64,000 bases of DNA, taken from the NCBI GenBank assembly GCA_943736015.1, contig OX031071.1, positions 12,868,119-12,932,118 of the forward strand, in the 5' to 3' direction. The notes under the pieces are model-generated. The model was not told the origin of the DNA. It saw only the letters and a program-made list of their open reading frames with translations, and searched no databases. This DNA comes from Tridacna crocea. Lineage: Eukaryota > Mollusca > Bivalvia > Cardiida > Cardiidae. Every line of letters begins with the position of its first letter. Position 1 is the stretch's first letter. The position numbers and the translations under genes are program-made. This document shows, in pieces, positions 20,460-31,796 of the stretch.

Positions 20460-20876
20460 TTCAATTCAATTCAATTTAATAGTTTATTCCGTATGTAGGT
20501 CACCGGCCCATGTACAATAAATATCAAATTGTACAATACAAAAGGTAGCATAGGATTAACTAATTCTACATTAATGTAAATAATATACCTTGTTGGATGA
20601 TACAGTTGAAGGAAAATAAGGGGTATATACAATTCTTGAGATTATATCAAAGGTAATCATTCTACTCTCTACCAATTAGAAAGTCGTTCCTCTTTTCGAA
20701 TGCAAAGTATAGATACATAGACAACTGTTTTATTGTTTCAGCATTTTTACAAGACATCAAAGTTACAAAACTATTATGCGTTCTATTGCGTAGGTGAAAA
20801 TTTGATATATATTCAATACGAATGTTCTCATACAAAGGGCATAATAAAACAAAATGATATTCATCTTCTTTGATAG
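20460..20876 (-). mobile_element. LINE 3' end, 5'-truncated insertion
   Basis: It inserted into the repeat at 18992-21232 with the duplication TTACCCA at 20453-20459 and 20877-20883. On the minus strand it has the last 70 codons of the pol frame, a 3' UTR and a tail of short ATTGA repeats (20460-20478). Microsatellite-like tails rather than poly(A) are typical of CR1, L2 and RTE-type LINEs. Confidence 0.8.
20662..20871 (-). CDS. LINE pol C-terminus (cysteine/histidine region)
   Basis: The minus-strand frame reads EDEYHFVLLCPLYENIR, then ISNFHLRNRTHNSF, LMSCKNAETIKQLSMYLYFA and a terminal GRE stop at 20662. The DEYHFxxxCPLY pattern is the conserved tail after the RT thumb in many invertebrate LINE polyproteins. 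Everything upstream is missing through 5' truncation, and the visible part has no stop. Confidence 0.8.
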   Translation of the reverse strand, partial: KEDEYHFVLLCPLYENIRIEYISNFHLRNRTHNSFVTLMSCKNAETIKQLSMYLYFAFEKRNDFLIGRE

Positions 20877-21239
20877 TTACCCAGTACTGTATCCAAGAAC
20901 AATAACTCTACCTAGGGTGGTTTTTTAGTAAATCCCCTTTGATGTTCAGTTTTACTGAATTTTTTGCTTGTCCGGAATGGAACTATGAAGTCTCAAGTCA
21001 AATTAATTAGAGACGATAAACATTTTTGTTGCTTTACCTTTCCATTGCCCTTTGCAATTATCATACCTCCTCGACAACTGGCGGTGGGATGGACATATCT
21101 TGCGACAATGCGCCACTCTTGTTTCGTTATCATTTGGCCTTGAACCTCAATATTTGGTATTTATCTTCATCGTAGACTTTTTTGTTTAGTACTCAGGTGA
21201 GCGATATAGGACCATCATGGTCCTCTTGTAATTTATTGT

Positions 21240-21893
21240 TCAAGCTGTTGATGATACAAAGCTGCAAATGCGAGTTCATCATGTATGCAAGAAATGGAAA
21301 TGTTAAACTTAAAATGACGACTTTTCCCATCCTGATTGTTGTATTTTTTTTTTTTTAAATCAATAAGGTTCACACTGTTGATAAGACAAAGCAACTGTGC
21401 GTTTTTTCATAAAAACCGACCTCAAATGTAGAGTTTATCGCCTGAACAAGAAATGGAAATTTTCAACTTGAAATGGCTTATTTCCTATACTGATTGTTGG
21501 ATTTTTTTTAAAACCAGTAGGATACAAGCCTTTGATAAGACAATGCAAATGTGCGTGTTTCATGGAAAAATCCGACCACAAATGCTTACTTCATCTTGTA
21601 AATATGAAATGAAAATTTTAAATGGCCACTTTTCCCATACGGAATGTTGATTTTTTTTATTTTTTTTCTTTTCAAAATCAATACAGTTCAAACTATTCAT
21701 GAGATAACAAACTGTGTAAGTTTCACTGAAAGCTGACTATCTCTGATGAGTTTAACAAACTGTGCTAGTCTCACGAAAATCTGACAACAGATGCAGACTT
21801 TATCGCGTAAACAAGAAAAAGACATACGGATGGACGGACGGACACCCCGCCTTGACATAAGGTCTGCTGGCTTTCAGCCAGTACAGCTTAAAA
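21240..21893 (-). repeat. AGCT-class repeat (GGCTTTCAGCC type), minus strand
   Basis: Read on the minus strand it starts TTTTAAGCTGTACTGGCTGA, then CTTATGTCAAGGCG and a GTCCGTCCGTCC-like run. Three blocks of about 180 bases follow, with 'AAATGGCCACTTTTCCCATAC' and 'TTTGATAAGACAATGCAA' on the plus strand. The plus-strand relative is at 49889-50586. Confidence 0.65.
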
Positions 21894-22128
21894 TTCGTCT
21901 CAGGTAACAAGCTCATCTTGGGTAGGAAACTTGGTTCATCAGCAGACTTAAGCAAAATAAAAGACATTAGGTTGTTCGTGAATCTAGGCCCTAGTGTTTT
22001 ATCAACCTTGTGGGTGAAGGTTTTTTTGTAAACATTGTGAAGAAGGAGATGCCGTCGGTTTACTTCAAATACCTCGTAACTACAGCTTGCTTCATAATAA
22101 AGGTAACTGAAAAAATGAAATTTGTTTC

Positions 22129-22260
22129 CAGCAGGGTAGGAAAGATTGTGGGAAAAGGAGAAAATGCTGGTTAGCAGCGTTTTCTCCTTTTCCCACGATG
22201 TTTTCAAAAGGCTGCTATCTCAGGCTCGAAAAAGCCAGGGACTGTTTGGTAAAGGGTTAA
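22129..22260. mobile_element. TTAA hairpin MITE, partial copy
   Basis: It has the central palindrome (TGTGGGAAAAGGAGAAAATG / GCGTTTTCTCCTTTTCCCAC) and the right end GTTTGGTAAAGGGTTAA. The left half is missing or too diverged. Confidence 0.65.
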
Positions 22261-22738
22261 TATTTGAACAAAATTTGATCAAATCCTGTTGTTCATTTCA
22301 GCAGCATTTTTCCAGAAATGATGCCATCTTTACCTTTGTAAAATTTCTAGGCCACTTCTTACCTTATCGCGCATGTGATCAAAGCTTTGTTACACTGGTG
22401 AGCAATCAATTATTTGTAGCATAATATGATGTTCACTTATTCCAACTATAAAATAAAAACGCTTCATTCATGCAGGACTACCCTTATAATAGGGCCTTAT
22501 TCATGTTGTAATTCCATTTTAGACAGAGAAAAAAAAGTTATTGCTTGAAACATCTTTTTTTCAACTGTTTTGCTCACAAGTGTAAATTTTGCATTTGTCA
22601 TATAAATCACGATATCGGTTCAGACACTGTAACCGAAACATTTTGCAAAAAATCACCTGTTTTAATACCTGTATAGAAGACATATCATTGCACGGTAATT
22701 GAGATATGCACGATAACTGAGATTTGACGATATATATT

Positions 22739-22968
22739 TTAACCCTTTACTCCATAGATACTCATTTTGACGTATCAACAACAGACAGCTTTTGAAAACA
22801 TCGTGGGAAAAGAAGAAATTGCTCGTAAAGAGCAATTTCTCCTTTTCCCTCAATGTTTTCCACTCAATCAGATAGTTGTAACTTCATTCATCCGCATTTT
22901 TGACATCATATCTTTATTTGCTGCCGAAATGGAAGAGCCTCGAATTGGCATATCTGGTAAAGGGTTAA
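22739..22968. mobile_element. TTAA hairpin MITE, full copy (CTCCATAG subtype)
   Basis: TTAACCCTTTACTCCATAGA at the left, GGTAAAGGGTTAA at the right, 230 bases. The central hairpin is GTGGGAAAAGAAGAAATTGC / GCAATTTCTCCTTTTCCCTC. The TTAA ends are at 22739-22742 and 22965-22968. Confidence 0.75.
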
Positions 22969-23333
22969 AGGAGTCTCTTTAGACGGCAAGATTTTATAGA
23001 AGGCGGATATGTGACGCTGAAGGAGTAAAGAAAAAGAGTAATGATGTACGAGTCATTTCCTTTAAAGAACAGTGGTTTGACAAATCTTCAACAGATATCG
23101 ATTCTGGTCAGCCTGTTTCAGATTCTAAACAGCCTGATTGGTTTAAACTTTTTGTTAGTCCTAAATTTTCTACATGTCAAAGGACTTTTTAGCTGTAAAT
23201 TCTTCCAAACTGACCGATTAGGAGGTATTTTCCACTAAAAATGTTAGAGATAGAAAATATCCTTTTAATTTCAACTACATGTATCTAGTTAGTCAATAGT
23301 TACCTTCCCCTTTTCTTAGTGGGCGACGCTTAA

Positions 23334-23572
23334 ATGGCAAGCAATACGGAAAAAAAGGGATATTTGCGTGATGTGTAGTCCTTTATCAACCTGCCCAGTC
23401 AACGCAGGCTGATCCGAGACGACACTTTCCGATCGTGCGTGATTTTTTGTTTCACGAAAGTCTACTGTAGGACAAAATAAAATATTGAGGTAAAGTTCTG
23501 TCTCGGTTAGCCTACGCGGAGTGTGCGACGACACTTTGTCCGAAAGTCCCCTTTCGCATGTTACAGACCATA
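23334..23572. mobile_element. double-hairpin MITE (GCCTGCGCAG type), diverged copy
   Basis: Outer ends are TGGCAAGCAATACGG and CATGTTACAGACCA. Inner segments resemble TGCGTAAAGTGTCGTCTCGG (degenerate) and GAGACGACACTTTCCG. Compare the better copies at 34897-35164 and 45822-46082. Confidence 0.6.
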
Positions 23573-25890
23573 TACATATGTATTACGCAGAACATTTACA
23601 AACAGATTTACAAAACAAGAAGGGAAGAAGATGATATTTCATGTTGTAATCCTAAGAATGACATATAATGCAGGATATTATCTTGCATCAAAGAAGATCG
23701 CTCATCCTTCAAATCTATTTACGTGTACAAAAGCAATTTTTTTTTCTCTCTTAATCCAGTTTACCTATATTTTATGATATCATGTTCCAAACTTGTATAA
23801 TCTTACCTAAATTTGCCCCTGACGGCTGCAAGGTGACATAAATTACTACAGATAAAAAATGCATTTCATTCTCTTGGGGACCACCAAACGGAGCACTTTT
23901 GTCATTTCCGGTTTTGTGCCCTTAATCCAGTTTTATTGTTTCATGTGATTCCCCGTTGAGTACCCTTCACCACAAAAGAACGCAATTACAATATTATGTA
24001 ATGTAAGAGAAATGTAGAGTACATTCATAGCCAACTTTCACGGACATGCCTTATCAGCAGTCTCGCATATCAACAAATCGATACGTAAAGGTCCGGGAGT
24101 TTCCGGAATTTGGCGAACTTACATCGTGTATATAAGTAATCGCCTGCAGCGATAAAAGATAAGAGAAACGTAACATTACGTAACAGTAGCCTGCTTCAAA
24201 TTCACAATCCTTGCCTAGACGGTATATCTGCCCTGGCATTTTTTCTGATTTTAACCTAAACCCTTTGTCTGGTACAGCCAGTGTGGCTCTTGAATATCAG
24301 TATCAGACTGCACATAATGCGCACCCTTATCAGACTCGACAGCATGTTGGAATTTCACCTCCAGATAAAGCGAGATTTTTCTTGAGAAAAGAACGTTGAA
24401 ATTGTTATATTTCAGCTTTATTTGTCGGTTTGTAATTCATTTATCCTCGGAAATTTTGGACACCACCAAGTTAAAAACATTTGCAGACAACAAATTAAAT
24501 GCAATTCAAATCATACGGTCTGTCTTTGAAAAGGTAGTCTGATCCTGAAATCTAATCCGTCCAAATGCACTTTTGCTGACATTTTAGATTTATAACAGGC
24601 TGCACAAAACAAGCTGTCTGATCTTGGACCTGATTGATTCTGTATGTCGAAAATTATTTTGGTTGAAAAAAAATCTTTGATAATTATGGCAAAATCAACA
24701 TGTTGAATTCAGCAGAAAATTCTGCGTTTTGAGAGTTCCAGTTTAACACTACAGCAATCATACCCTCCCGAGTCTAACAGACCTGAGAGAAAAGGCTTTT
24801 GTAAACTTTGCTGGAAAGGGAGAAAATTTTCTACTGTTTCTAAAATGTTTTCTACTTTAGAGTACATGTACATGGTTTTATGCGCACGAAAAGCTACAGA
24901 TTCGACATATAAGAAAGCATTCATTCAAAGTTGGTTTTCATCGAACAAATAAAAGAAAATGGTTCGTTCCGAACACTCCATGAGCTGTATGGCGCCGATG
25001 TGTTTTGGCATAATGAGGGATGTTGCATCTGCTTACAATGTCTACTACTATATATCAATAGTTGTATTTAAAATTTTTCCATTTTGAGCGAGTCTAAAGG
25101 CTGTTTAAATATAAGTTTTTCGGAACAACTTAGGTCTATCTATGCACTAAACTATATCTTTATACATAAAAGTAGGTCCAAGTTATTATTATGACACAAG
25201 TTTAAAAACGCTGCCAATGCAATATATATACCTAAGATTCCTTTTATTGCATCCGAAATGGGAAAAAAATGTGCTCGAGACGCAACTGAAAGTTATAAAA
25301 AAGGTTTGTGTTGAAAGTATCATAACAGATCAGCTCTTGTGAACTGATCCGATGCGGCACTCTAGCGCCGCTTACAGGCATGATAAAGATAAAAAGGTAT
25401 TTCTTTCTCGAAAAAAGTTATGTATGATGCAGACAGTGTCATTTCAACTAATCATCAGTAGAATTCACCAGCAAGCAGTGTTAAAACCGGTTTCAAACCA
25501 AAATACATGTAGATCATTCGTAATAGAAGGTTGATTAAATACTATCTCTTGAAATAATAAATAATAAGTACGCAGCAGGTAACTTTTTCAGTCACTGGTA
25601 AAGGAGAAGTAGCTTGTATTATTCCCTTTTCCATGTATATGCATGGTCTATGTCAATTTTTTTTTTATCTTTTATTTACTCTTAGCGGTAATGCTTATTG
25701 CAGGTTGCGTCGTTTTAAAAATGGAAGAATCTTCCCTCACTGTTTAGGCTAATTCTTCCAATCAACAATTAAGATATTAAAGATGTTAAAGGGGGACATT
25801 TGAAAAAAAAAGTTGTTTCGAAAAGTTGGAGATCAACTGCACGGTCGTCAGAAGTCGTATTTGTACAACCATAGGTTAAATTTGTTCTAC
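23573..25890. other. non-coding stretch, few repeat traces
   Basis: No gene is supported. At 24015-24045 a short segment (CATAGCCAACTTTCACGGAC) is the reverse complement of 27478-27502. Around 24735-24860 is a very degenerate TTAA-MITE-like region. Confidence 0.4.
24182..24239 (-). CDS. possible small exon, metalloprotease-like (weak)
   Basis: On the minus strand MPGQIYRLGKDCEFEAGYCY is preceded by an AG (AAAATCAG, near 24245) and followed by a GTAATG donor-like site near 24181. The pattern recalls the MPGxxYxxxxxC...G..YC segment after the catalytic domain of ADAMTS-type metalloproteases. One short segment is not enough to be sure, and no neighbouring exon was found. Confidence 0.2.
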
Positions 25891-26092
25891 TTAACCCTTT
25901 ACCAGACGACAATATTTTAGACTTGTCCAAATTTTTATCATTTTCGTGACTTAAACGACGAAATTTGTCTCAAAAAGGATCAATTGCGAGAAAAGGTTTA
26001 AGCTCAGGTTACCAAAATTTTCTCCTTTTCTCACAATGTTTTCAAAAGCCCTCTACCTCAGGATCGCTAAAATTCAGGAATTTTGTGGTTTA
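25891..26092. mobile_element. TTAA hairpin MITE, diverged full-length copy
   Basis: The left end TTAACCCTTTACCAGACGAC is intact. The centre AAATTTTCTCCTTTTCTCACAATG lies beside a decayed left arm. The right end is decayed (GTGGTTTAAGG). Confidence 0.6.
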
Positions 26093-26478
26093 AGGTTCAA
26101 TATCACCTTTCCCACAGAGCAATTTCAAAACGATGCCATTTCTTCGGGATATTTCATGAGTCTGTACAGGGGCTTATGATAATTACTAGTATGCAGCAGC
26201 TAAATCATAAAGTCGCCGATAAAGAAGAATTCGCATTTTTTTTAACCTTTTTCCGCTATATTCATAATCTGTGTCAATTTTGATCTAGTGTTGTCATTCT
26301 TTGAACGGTAAATACTCTTTGGAGGAGAAACTGATCGAGTGATGTAGAAAATATTGTTTGAAAAGTAAAAGATAATTTGTAAAAAGATAATGCGCCTGTA
26401 TCCCAAAGAATCAACAGCAGGGTCGTTAGATGTCGCATTTCTACAGTAACAGGTTAAGCTTGTTATTTGAATGTTTAC

Positions 26479-26660
26479 CAAAAGACAACATTTCAGACTT
26501 GTTCAAAATGAAGTAATTTTCTTAAGACAAATATTAAAACATAAAAGAAAATGGAACTTATCTTTTGTAGAATTAAAAATATTGCAAGAAAATAAGAAAA
26601 TGTTGAAATCTTTTTCTTCAGTGTTTTCAAAGGCCTTCTATATGATATGACAGATCAAAG
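26479..26660. mobile_element. TTAA hairpin MITE, degenerate copy
   Basis: TTTACCAAAAGACAACATTT at the left and TCAGTGTTTTCAAAGGCCTT at the right keep the family order, but the hairpin is largely lost. Confidence 0.4.
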
Positions 26661-27059
26661 ACCGATTTGAAAAAAGCAAGGAAGCATGAGTTTGTGAACT
26701 GTCAGCAGAAAAAAAAATTGATACGGCATGAATTTCAAAAAGTTGAAAAGTTGGCTTAATCTTAATGATTGTAAAAGGAAATAATCTCATAAGTATTAAA
26801 TTCTGGTCTTTTAGGTAAAAAAGATACATAATAAAATATCTTAGGGATACTGTCATGATCAAACAACCCGGGTATAAATTCCACTTTATAATCATGTGGA
26901 TACATGTATGTCATAAACATAGCAGGGGGTCCGTTGGTCAATAAAACATTACGTAACACGATAAAGATATCCGGCAGGGTTATCTAACAGTGAGACTCGG
27001 CCAATATCGGCAAAGTCCGGCATACTCCGAACGTTCACGGAAAAAGAAAAAAATAGGAT

Positions 27060-27420
27060 ATTGGCATTAAAAAACTGTAAAAAGGACCAAAAGTTTATTT
27101 TTTTAAATGACTCAAACTTATACCATTTGAAAGAGAAATGAATAAACTAACTGACTCCACTTGAGATAATTTTGACTTTTTAAGTCAAAGAAAGAAAATT
27201 AAACAAATATTACAGTTTTTGACTTCGGAAAATACGTTTTTCCTCTTTATTCTATATAAACCATACCTACAATTTTTAAGTTAAAAAAGGACCAAAAGTT
27301 TCTTTTCCGAAATTTTTACAACTAAGTCCATTTGAAAGAGAATAAATTGAATTTTCTTAACTCACTTGAGATAATTTTCAATTCTGAAAATTGATGAAGT
27401 TATGAGCGTTTATTTACCTA
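27060..27420 (+). repeat. two diverged tandem units (~200 bp)
   Basis: The two units share AAAAGGACCAAAAGTTT, CCATTTGAAAGAGAA and CACTTGAGATAATTTT at 27077-27190 and 27286-27380. No coding. The outer sequence has GGCCAATATCG on both sides (26998 and 27458). Confidence 0.5.
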
Positions 27421-27868
27421 GGCCCTTCATAATTCTATATAAAAAATGCAGGTAAAATTGGCCAATATCGATTTTTCCATGTCCGCGAAAGTTGGCTATG
27501 CATGTAAATTACGTGATATTTCTGTCTAATTAGCACGTGCTGTTTATTCAGATAGGTTGTACTCGGGAAAATACTGTTTCCGCCTTCATTGTCAGAGTTA
27601 CGGCAATATTGATGGTTTCACTTACCGTAACCATCAACTATCAAACCTTTTAGTCCTCCACTATTTCCAATTACTTACCGAAAAGCGTGATCTATGCAAA
27701 AGAGTGATATATTTAGATAATGAGCGGGAGACAGTGTATGAGTATAGTGTCTTCCTCTCACATTAAAAAGTTCCAGGTTTGAGAGAGGTCAACCTATTGA
27801 ACCAATCACATCACGACCCGTGTACTAGTTAGTGTGGTCAGGAAGCGATCATCGACAGTGATAATTAT

Positions 27869-27949
27869 ATCGTCGGTGTACTTCCAAAACTTCGTAACTA
27901 CAACTTGCTACAAGCTGTAGTTACGAGGTTTTGGGAGTACACCGACGAT
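27869..27949. repeat. 81-base near-perfect hairpin
   Basis: Left arm ATCGTCGGTGTACTTCCAAA, right arm TTTTGGGAGTACACCGACGA. The arms are about 39 bases each, with a three-base centre (around 27909) and a few mismatches. A half-copy occurs at 22037-22092 (CCGTCGGTTTACTTCAAATA). Confidence 0.7.
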
Positions 27950-28305
27950 AAGTTGTTTCGAAATAGATGTAAGTTAATAAAAATAAAAAACGTGCTCTAT
28001 AAAGAAAAGGTTTGATGCACCGCAAAAGGTATCGACTCGTTTCGGCCTGCACAGTAAGTGCAGGCTGACATTAGAAGAAAATGGCTATACTACCGGTCAA
28101 TTTTCTGCATATCAAAGTGTAAGTCTACATATTGATACAGTCAGTTGTGAGATAAAATAAATATCATATATCCATAAATTTACAACAACTGGCTTGGTAT
28201 ATATCCCGCATTTTAACAGAAAATACCAAACTTTCGCACGGCGACGCCAACAAGGCAGGGCCAATATATTTCTCGCCTCTTGATACACGCCAGAATCCTA
28301 GGTTA

Positions 28306-28880
28306 TGAGGGGAGGTCAATAAATTCGTAGAACTCGGTAGCCTTTTTCTCTATACAATTTAAAATTTCTTCTTTCATTTTTTGGCAGTATAAACCTTTGT
28401 CAGTTGAATTATAACAGCCATTTAGTCAGCTCTTACTTTTTTTGCTCTTACTTTTTGTTGAAAAACCTATACCCATCGGCAAAAATTGAAAGTCAGAAGC
28501 CACTCTGTAGCAGAATTGAGCCCATTATCGTCCGCAATTCTCGCTCCAAGCACGTGGGATATCAAATTTCAGAATAGACAATAATCACTTGGGGCCAGGT
28601 CTGGACAGTATGGTAGGTGATTTAACTGCTCAAGCTTGCACTCACGAATAGCCGCTTGTGCAACTCTGGACTTGTGCTCTGAACTCAATATTCTGACTTT
28701 TCATTTTTGTATATGGGTATAGGTTTTCCAATAAAAAGTAAGAGCAAAAACTGTAAATAGTTGACTGAATGGCTTTTATCATTCAACTGGCAAAGGTTTT
28801 ATACTGCACAAAAATAAAAGAAAAACATTGGAATTGTAAAAAAAAATACCGAGTTCTACGAACTTATCGACCTCCCCTCG
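28306..28880 (-). mobile_element. mariner deletion derivative with ~195-bp inverted ends
   Basis: Left end TGAGGGGAGGTCAATAAATT and right end, inverted, CGAGGGGAGGTCGATAAGTT, with the TA target on both sides (28304-28305, 28881-28882). The inverted arms cover about 28306-28495 and 28688-28880. Only a small piece of transposase lies between them, so this is a non-autonomous internal-deletion copy. Total length is 575 bases. Confidence 0.85.
28571..28632 (-). pseudogene. mariner transposase fragment (catalytic end)
   Basis: The minus strand reads LNHLPYCPDLAPSDYCLF, matching the mariner signature YSPDLAPSDYxLF that holds the last Asp of the DD34D triad. The following codons, after one stop, continue like the mariner end (NLISHVLGARIADDN). 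The remainder is deleted. Confidence 0.85.
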
Positions 28881-28888
28881 TATGTCCG

Positions 28889-29250
28889 ATTTTAAGGTAG
28901 TAGACCCGTAACACTTGTAGAGCAACATAGAATAAAATATCGTGATAGTTGATAAATACAGATATGTACAGATATACAATTTTTGCACACTTTGGACAGA
29001 CCAGAAATTCATTTATTATCTATCTTGAAATTATATGTAGATACTTTTGTTATTTTCCAGAATAGGGAGGTAATTATTATTTCCCTTTGTAATGAGAATA
29101 TAGCGGTTTTTGATTTATAGATTATAATTTTAAGAAGGAAAAAAAGGAAAAACTGGCTCTGTGAAAGTAGTACTATAATACTCATTTTTATGGAAGCAAA
29201 CTTTTAAGGATAACATTATAGTTGAAATAACTGTTTTCTATCAAGGGTAT
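28889..29250. mobile_element. MITE, TIR GTAGTGGACCCGTAA (copy 2)
   Basis: It starts GGTAGTAGACCCGTAAC eight bases after the mariner derivative and matches the copies at 9961 and 45335 internally (AACTGGCTCTGTGAAAGTAG). The right end is decayed. Confidence 0.6.
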
Positions 29251-29467
29251 GTTACCATTACAGAAAATATCAGAAAATCTAAGAATTTAGCAAGGCGATG
29301 TCAACAAGGCAGAGAAAAAGACAAAAAAAATCGGGTCGAAAAAAGTAGTTTTCTTTGAAAACAGCCAATAATAAATAAATAAAAGAATTGAAACTTTCAA
29401 ATCGATAGCAAAAACCAAAATATTACTATTTAAAAGTAACTGTTGTAGGAAATATGTCTCCTTACCG

Positions 29468-29528
29468 GACAGTGTAGATCAAAGATCAGAATGCACGTTC
29501 TGTGCAGTCTGATTTTGATCTGCACCGT
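29468..29528. repeat. short palindromic repeat (GTGCAGTCTGAT type)
   Basis: GTGTAGATCAAAGATCAGAA, then TGCACGTTCTGTGCAGTCTG and ATTTTGATCTGCACC form an imperfect hairpin. Similar units lie near 36228, 37008, 37845, 40737, 42912, 43838, 57765, 57928, 58495, 59165 and 60668. Confidence 0.6.
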
Positions 29529-29949
29529 TTGCTAAAGGTCAGCCTGAGGGTTAAATCCTTAAAGGTGGCCCTTCAGATTTTGGGACTAAAATTTTACAAG
29601 AATACAAAAAAATTATCCTTATACGCCAAAAGCCTTATAATTTTCATTCATAAAACCCCAGTAGTCGAAAACCATCCGACAACAAGAGAAATTAGAGATT
29701 TACTACAGCCCAGGTCGACACAGACGGGAAACACGGTCTATTTTTACATGAACAACTCGTTCATTTACATACCGAAAATATACAGCTTCAAACATATTGT
29801 CCAAAGGACACATTATGGAAAATAATTACATGTTTGTTAATATGTAATGGAATTTCAGCGTCATTAGCCACGTGCGAGTCACTAAATATTCCCACAATAC
29901 TTTTTTTTATTAGTTTTGCGGGAAATCTAAAAATAGAGGCTACGTAAAC
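29529..29949. other. non-coding stretch, nothing convincing
   Basis: A plus-strand frame of 107 codons (29502-29825) runs through it but shows no known motif and overlaps the palindromic repeat at its start. I do not call it a gene. Confidence 0.4.
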
Positions 29950-30449
29950 CTTTTAGTTTAAACATATTTTATTCATCAGTATTAGATACAAATTTAACAA
30001 AACAAAAGGAAATACAAACGTATGATAAATATACTGAGGAAAAGGATAAGAACGGAAGCTTAGCTTATAAAGTTCTTCTCCACATTCCGGCATACGGTTA
30101 TTACATTAGCATATCCTTACTAATCACTGACAAAGAACGCAAATGAAAGAAAACGTTGTAAAACATACTGAATATCCAAAGGTAGTGGAGTGGTATTGGT
30201 GAAGATTTTAATAGAAGACACCTATTTACTAGCTGTAGAAACCTCCAGCTTGACCAAACAACTGACAGAGCTAGTGATTGCTTTAAACTAACGGAACCGA
30301 AATCGTATAAGGATGTTAGCAAATCGTACTCAAATTGTCCAAACCATTATTTAAGTTTAAAAGAAAAGGTAATTAATAAAATGATTTTAATTCATGCTAC
30401 AGATATGGTATAAAATCAACTGTTACATAGGAAACATAAGAATTACATA

Positions 30450-30993
30450 TCAGTTGATAAATCTTTTACTATCACGGATATAGATGTGCACGGCGGCATA
30501 TAATCTTTGGTTATCAAACAAGTTAAGATTTTCATCCCTATATAAAATGGTTTGAAGTGTTAAGTTTGTTATAGCGTTTACACTGAAACTAAGACTAATT
30601 CTTTGGCTATTATAAAACGGACATTCTAAAAAGAAGTGCTTAGTCGATTCAACCGCACCACATCTACAGAGCGGGGATTCCACTATTTCTTTTTTTTAAG
30701 TACAGATGTTCATTGAGACTGCTGCATCTATTGCGTAATCTGACATGTATAACTTTAATTTTCCTTTCGCCAAAAAAATAAAGCCTCCGTGGACAAGGTT
30801 TATTTATGTTTAAACGATATTTAAATGCTGACAATGATTCTGCATTCTTAGTATCATCTGCTAGTGAATTCCAATCATTAATCGCAGATGGCAAAAATGA
30901 AGCGTTGTAAAAACTCGTTCCCTCCTTTTGGCTGTTTAAATCGTTTAATTTTGACTTCTTAGCATTTAACTGACTTAGTCTTTTTCCGCCCAC
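30450..30993 (-). pseudogene. LINE pol C-terminal region
   Basis: The frame from 30993 reads FYNASFLPSAINDWNSLADD, then LRNRCSSLNEHLYLKKRN. The next frame gives PLCRCGAVESTKHFFLECPF and ends KRFIN-stop at 30450. Together they match the end of APE-type LINE polyproteins: the 'SFxPSAIxDWN' block and the CxC...H...C zinc-like motif. The two frames join at an A-run near 30690, indicating one frameshift. It is separated from the RT by the insertion to its right. Confidence 0.8.
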
Positions 30994-31760
30994 ATTAGAT
31001 CATTGCTAAAATAATGTGCCATATACGGACTCCACTATTCTCAAAGAAACGCACTTTTACCCATATATGGAGTTGGCTGATTCATTCATTGACAAAGAAA
31101 CGTCATCATTGCATCATCGCTAAAAAATGACGTAATTTCCATGTGAATATCGGGACTAAACAACTCGTACACGACCACATGATATTTAACCCTTTACCAA
31201 ACAATCCATTGTTTTAACGACCCTGGGAAGGAAGGATTTTGCAATTATTGTTGGAAAAGGAGAAAATATTGGTAACTAGCATTTTCTCCTTTTCCTACAA
31301 TATTTGCTACCCTTGCAGAAAACTCAACTTCAATTGTTCCACTTTCAAAATGTGACATCTGCAGATGCTTTCAATTCGGAATGGTCTAAAATTTGTCGTT
31401 CGGGAAAGGGCTAATGGACCTTCATTATCAGCATCTTTTCCAGTTCACACTTGACTATAGCCAGGGTTAAACAATGTCAAATATGGCAGAATTTGTGCAA
31501 GATTTTGAGGAAGTAGCTTGTTTGAAGCTGCAGGTGGTATGTTTTAGAGGACAACCGATCATATGGATTGATCGGCTTTTATTACGTAATTTGTGTAGAT
31601 CTGTGTTTTACCATTTTCCTTCTGTCAACAACGTAAGTTCTTGGCATGTGCTAGATCTAATTTAAGTAACTAATGAATATTAATGAGGGGGTAGGGTTTA
31701 TGTACGCATGCGCAGTAAATCCTGATAAACTGCGACGTTTGAATGAATAAATGATCAAAA
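30994..31760. other. foreign DNA inside the LINE
   Basis: This stretch interrupts the LINE between its RT and its C-terminal region. It contains the TTAA hairpin MITE at 31186-31414 and non-repeat-looking sequence on both sides. The exact ends and any duplication could not be fixed by eye. Confidence 0.5.
31186..31414. mobile_element. TTAA hairpin MITE, full copy
   Basis: TTAACCCTTTACCAAACAAT at the left and GTCGTTCGGGAAAGGGCTAA at the right. The central hairpin is TTGGAAAAGGAGAAAATATT / GCATTTTCTCCTTTTCCTAC. Length 229 bases; nested in the LINE. Confidence 0.75.
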
Positions 31761-31796
31761 TAAACCTACGTTGGGTAGTTTATGGAAGATAGACGG

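Larger units (their letters stand above)
18992..21232 (+). repeat. AGCTCACC-class repeat, full copy, interrupted by a LINE
   Basis: It begins TTTAGCTCACCTAAACACAT, then a GTCCGTCTGTCTGTTCGTCC run. Blocks with 'AGGGCTAGAGCTTTCATAT' (19260-19560) follow, then blocks with 'AAGAACCATAACTCT' and 'TTGTCCGGAGC' (19900-20990). It ends CAGGTGAGCGATATAGGACC and ATCATGGTCCTCTTGT, the typical end for this class. The LINE fragment at 20460-20876 interrupts it. Confidence 0.75.

Noticed and set aside
29502-29825. 107-codon plus-strand frame
   Set aside because: Starts inside a dispersed palindrome, no splice or domain evidence; left as unassigned DNA.
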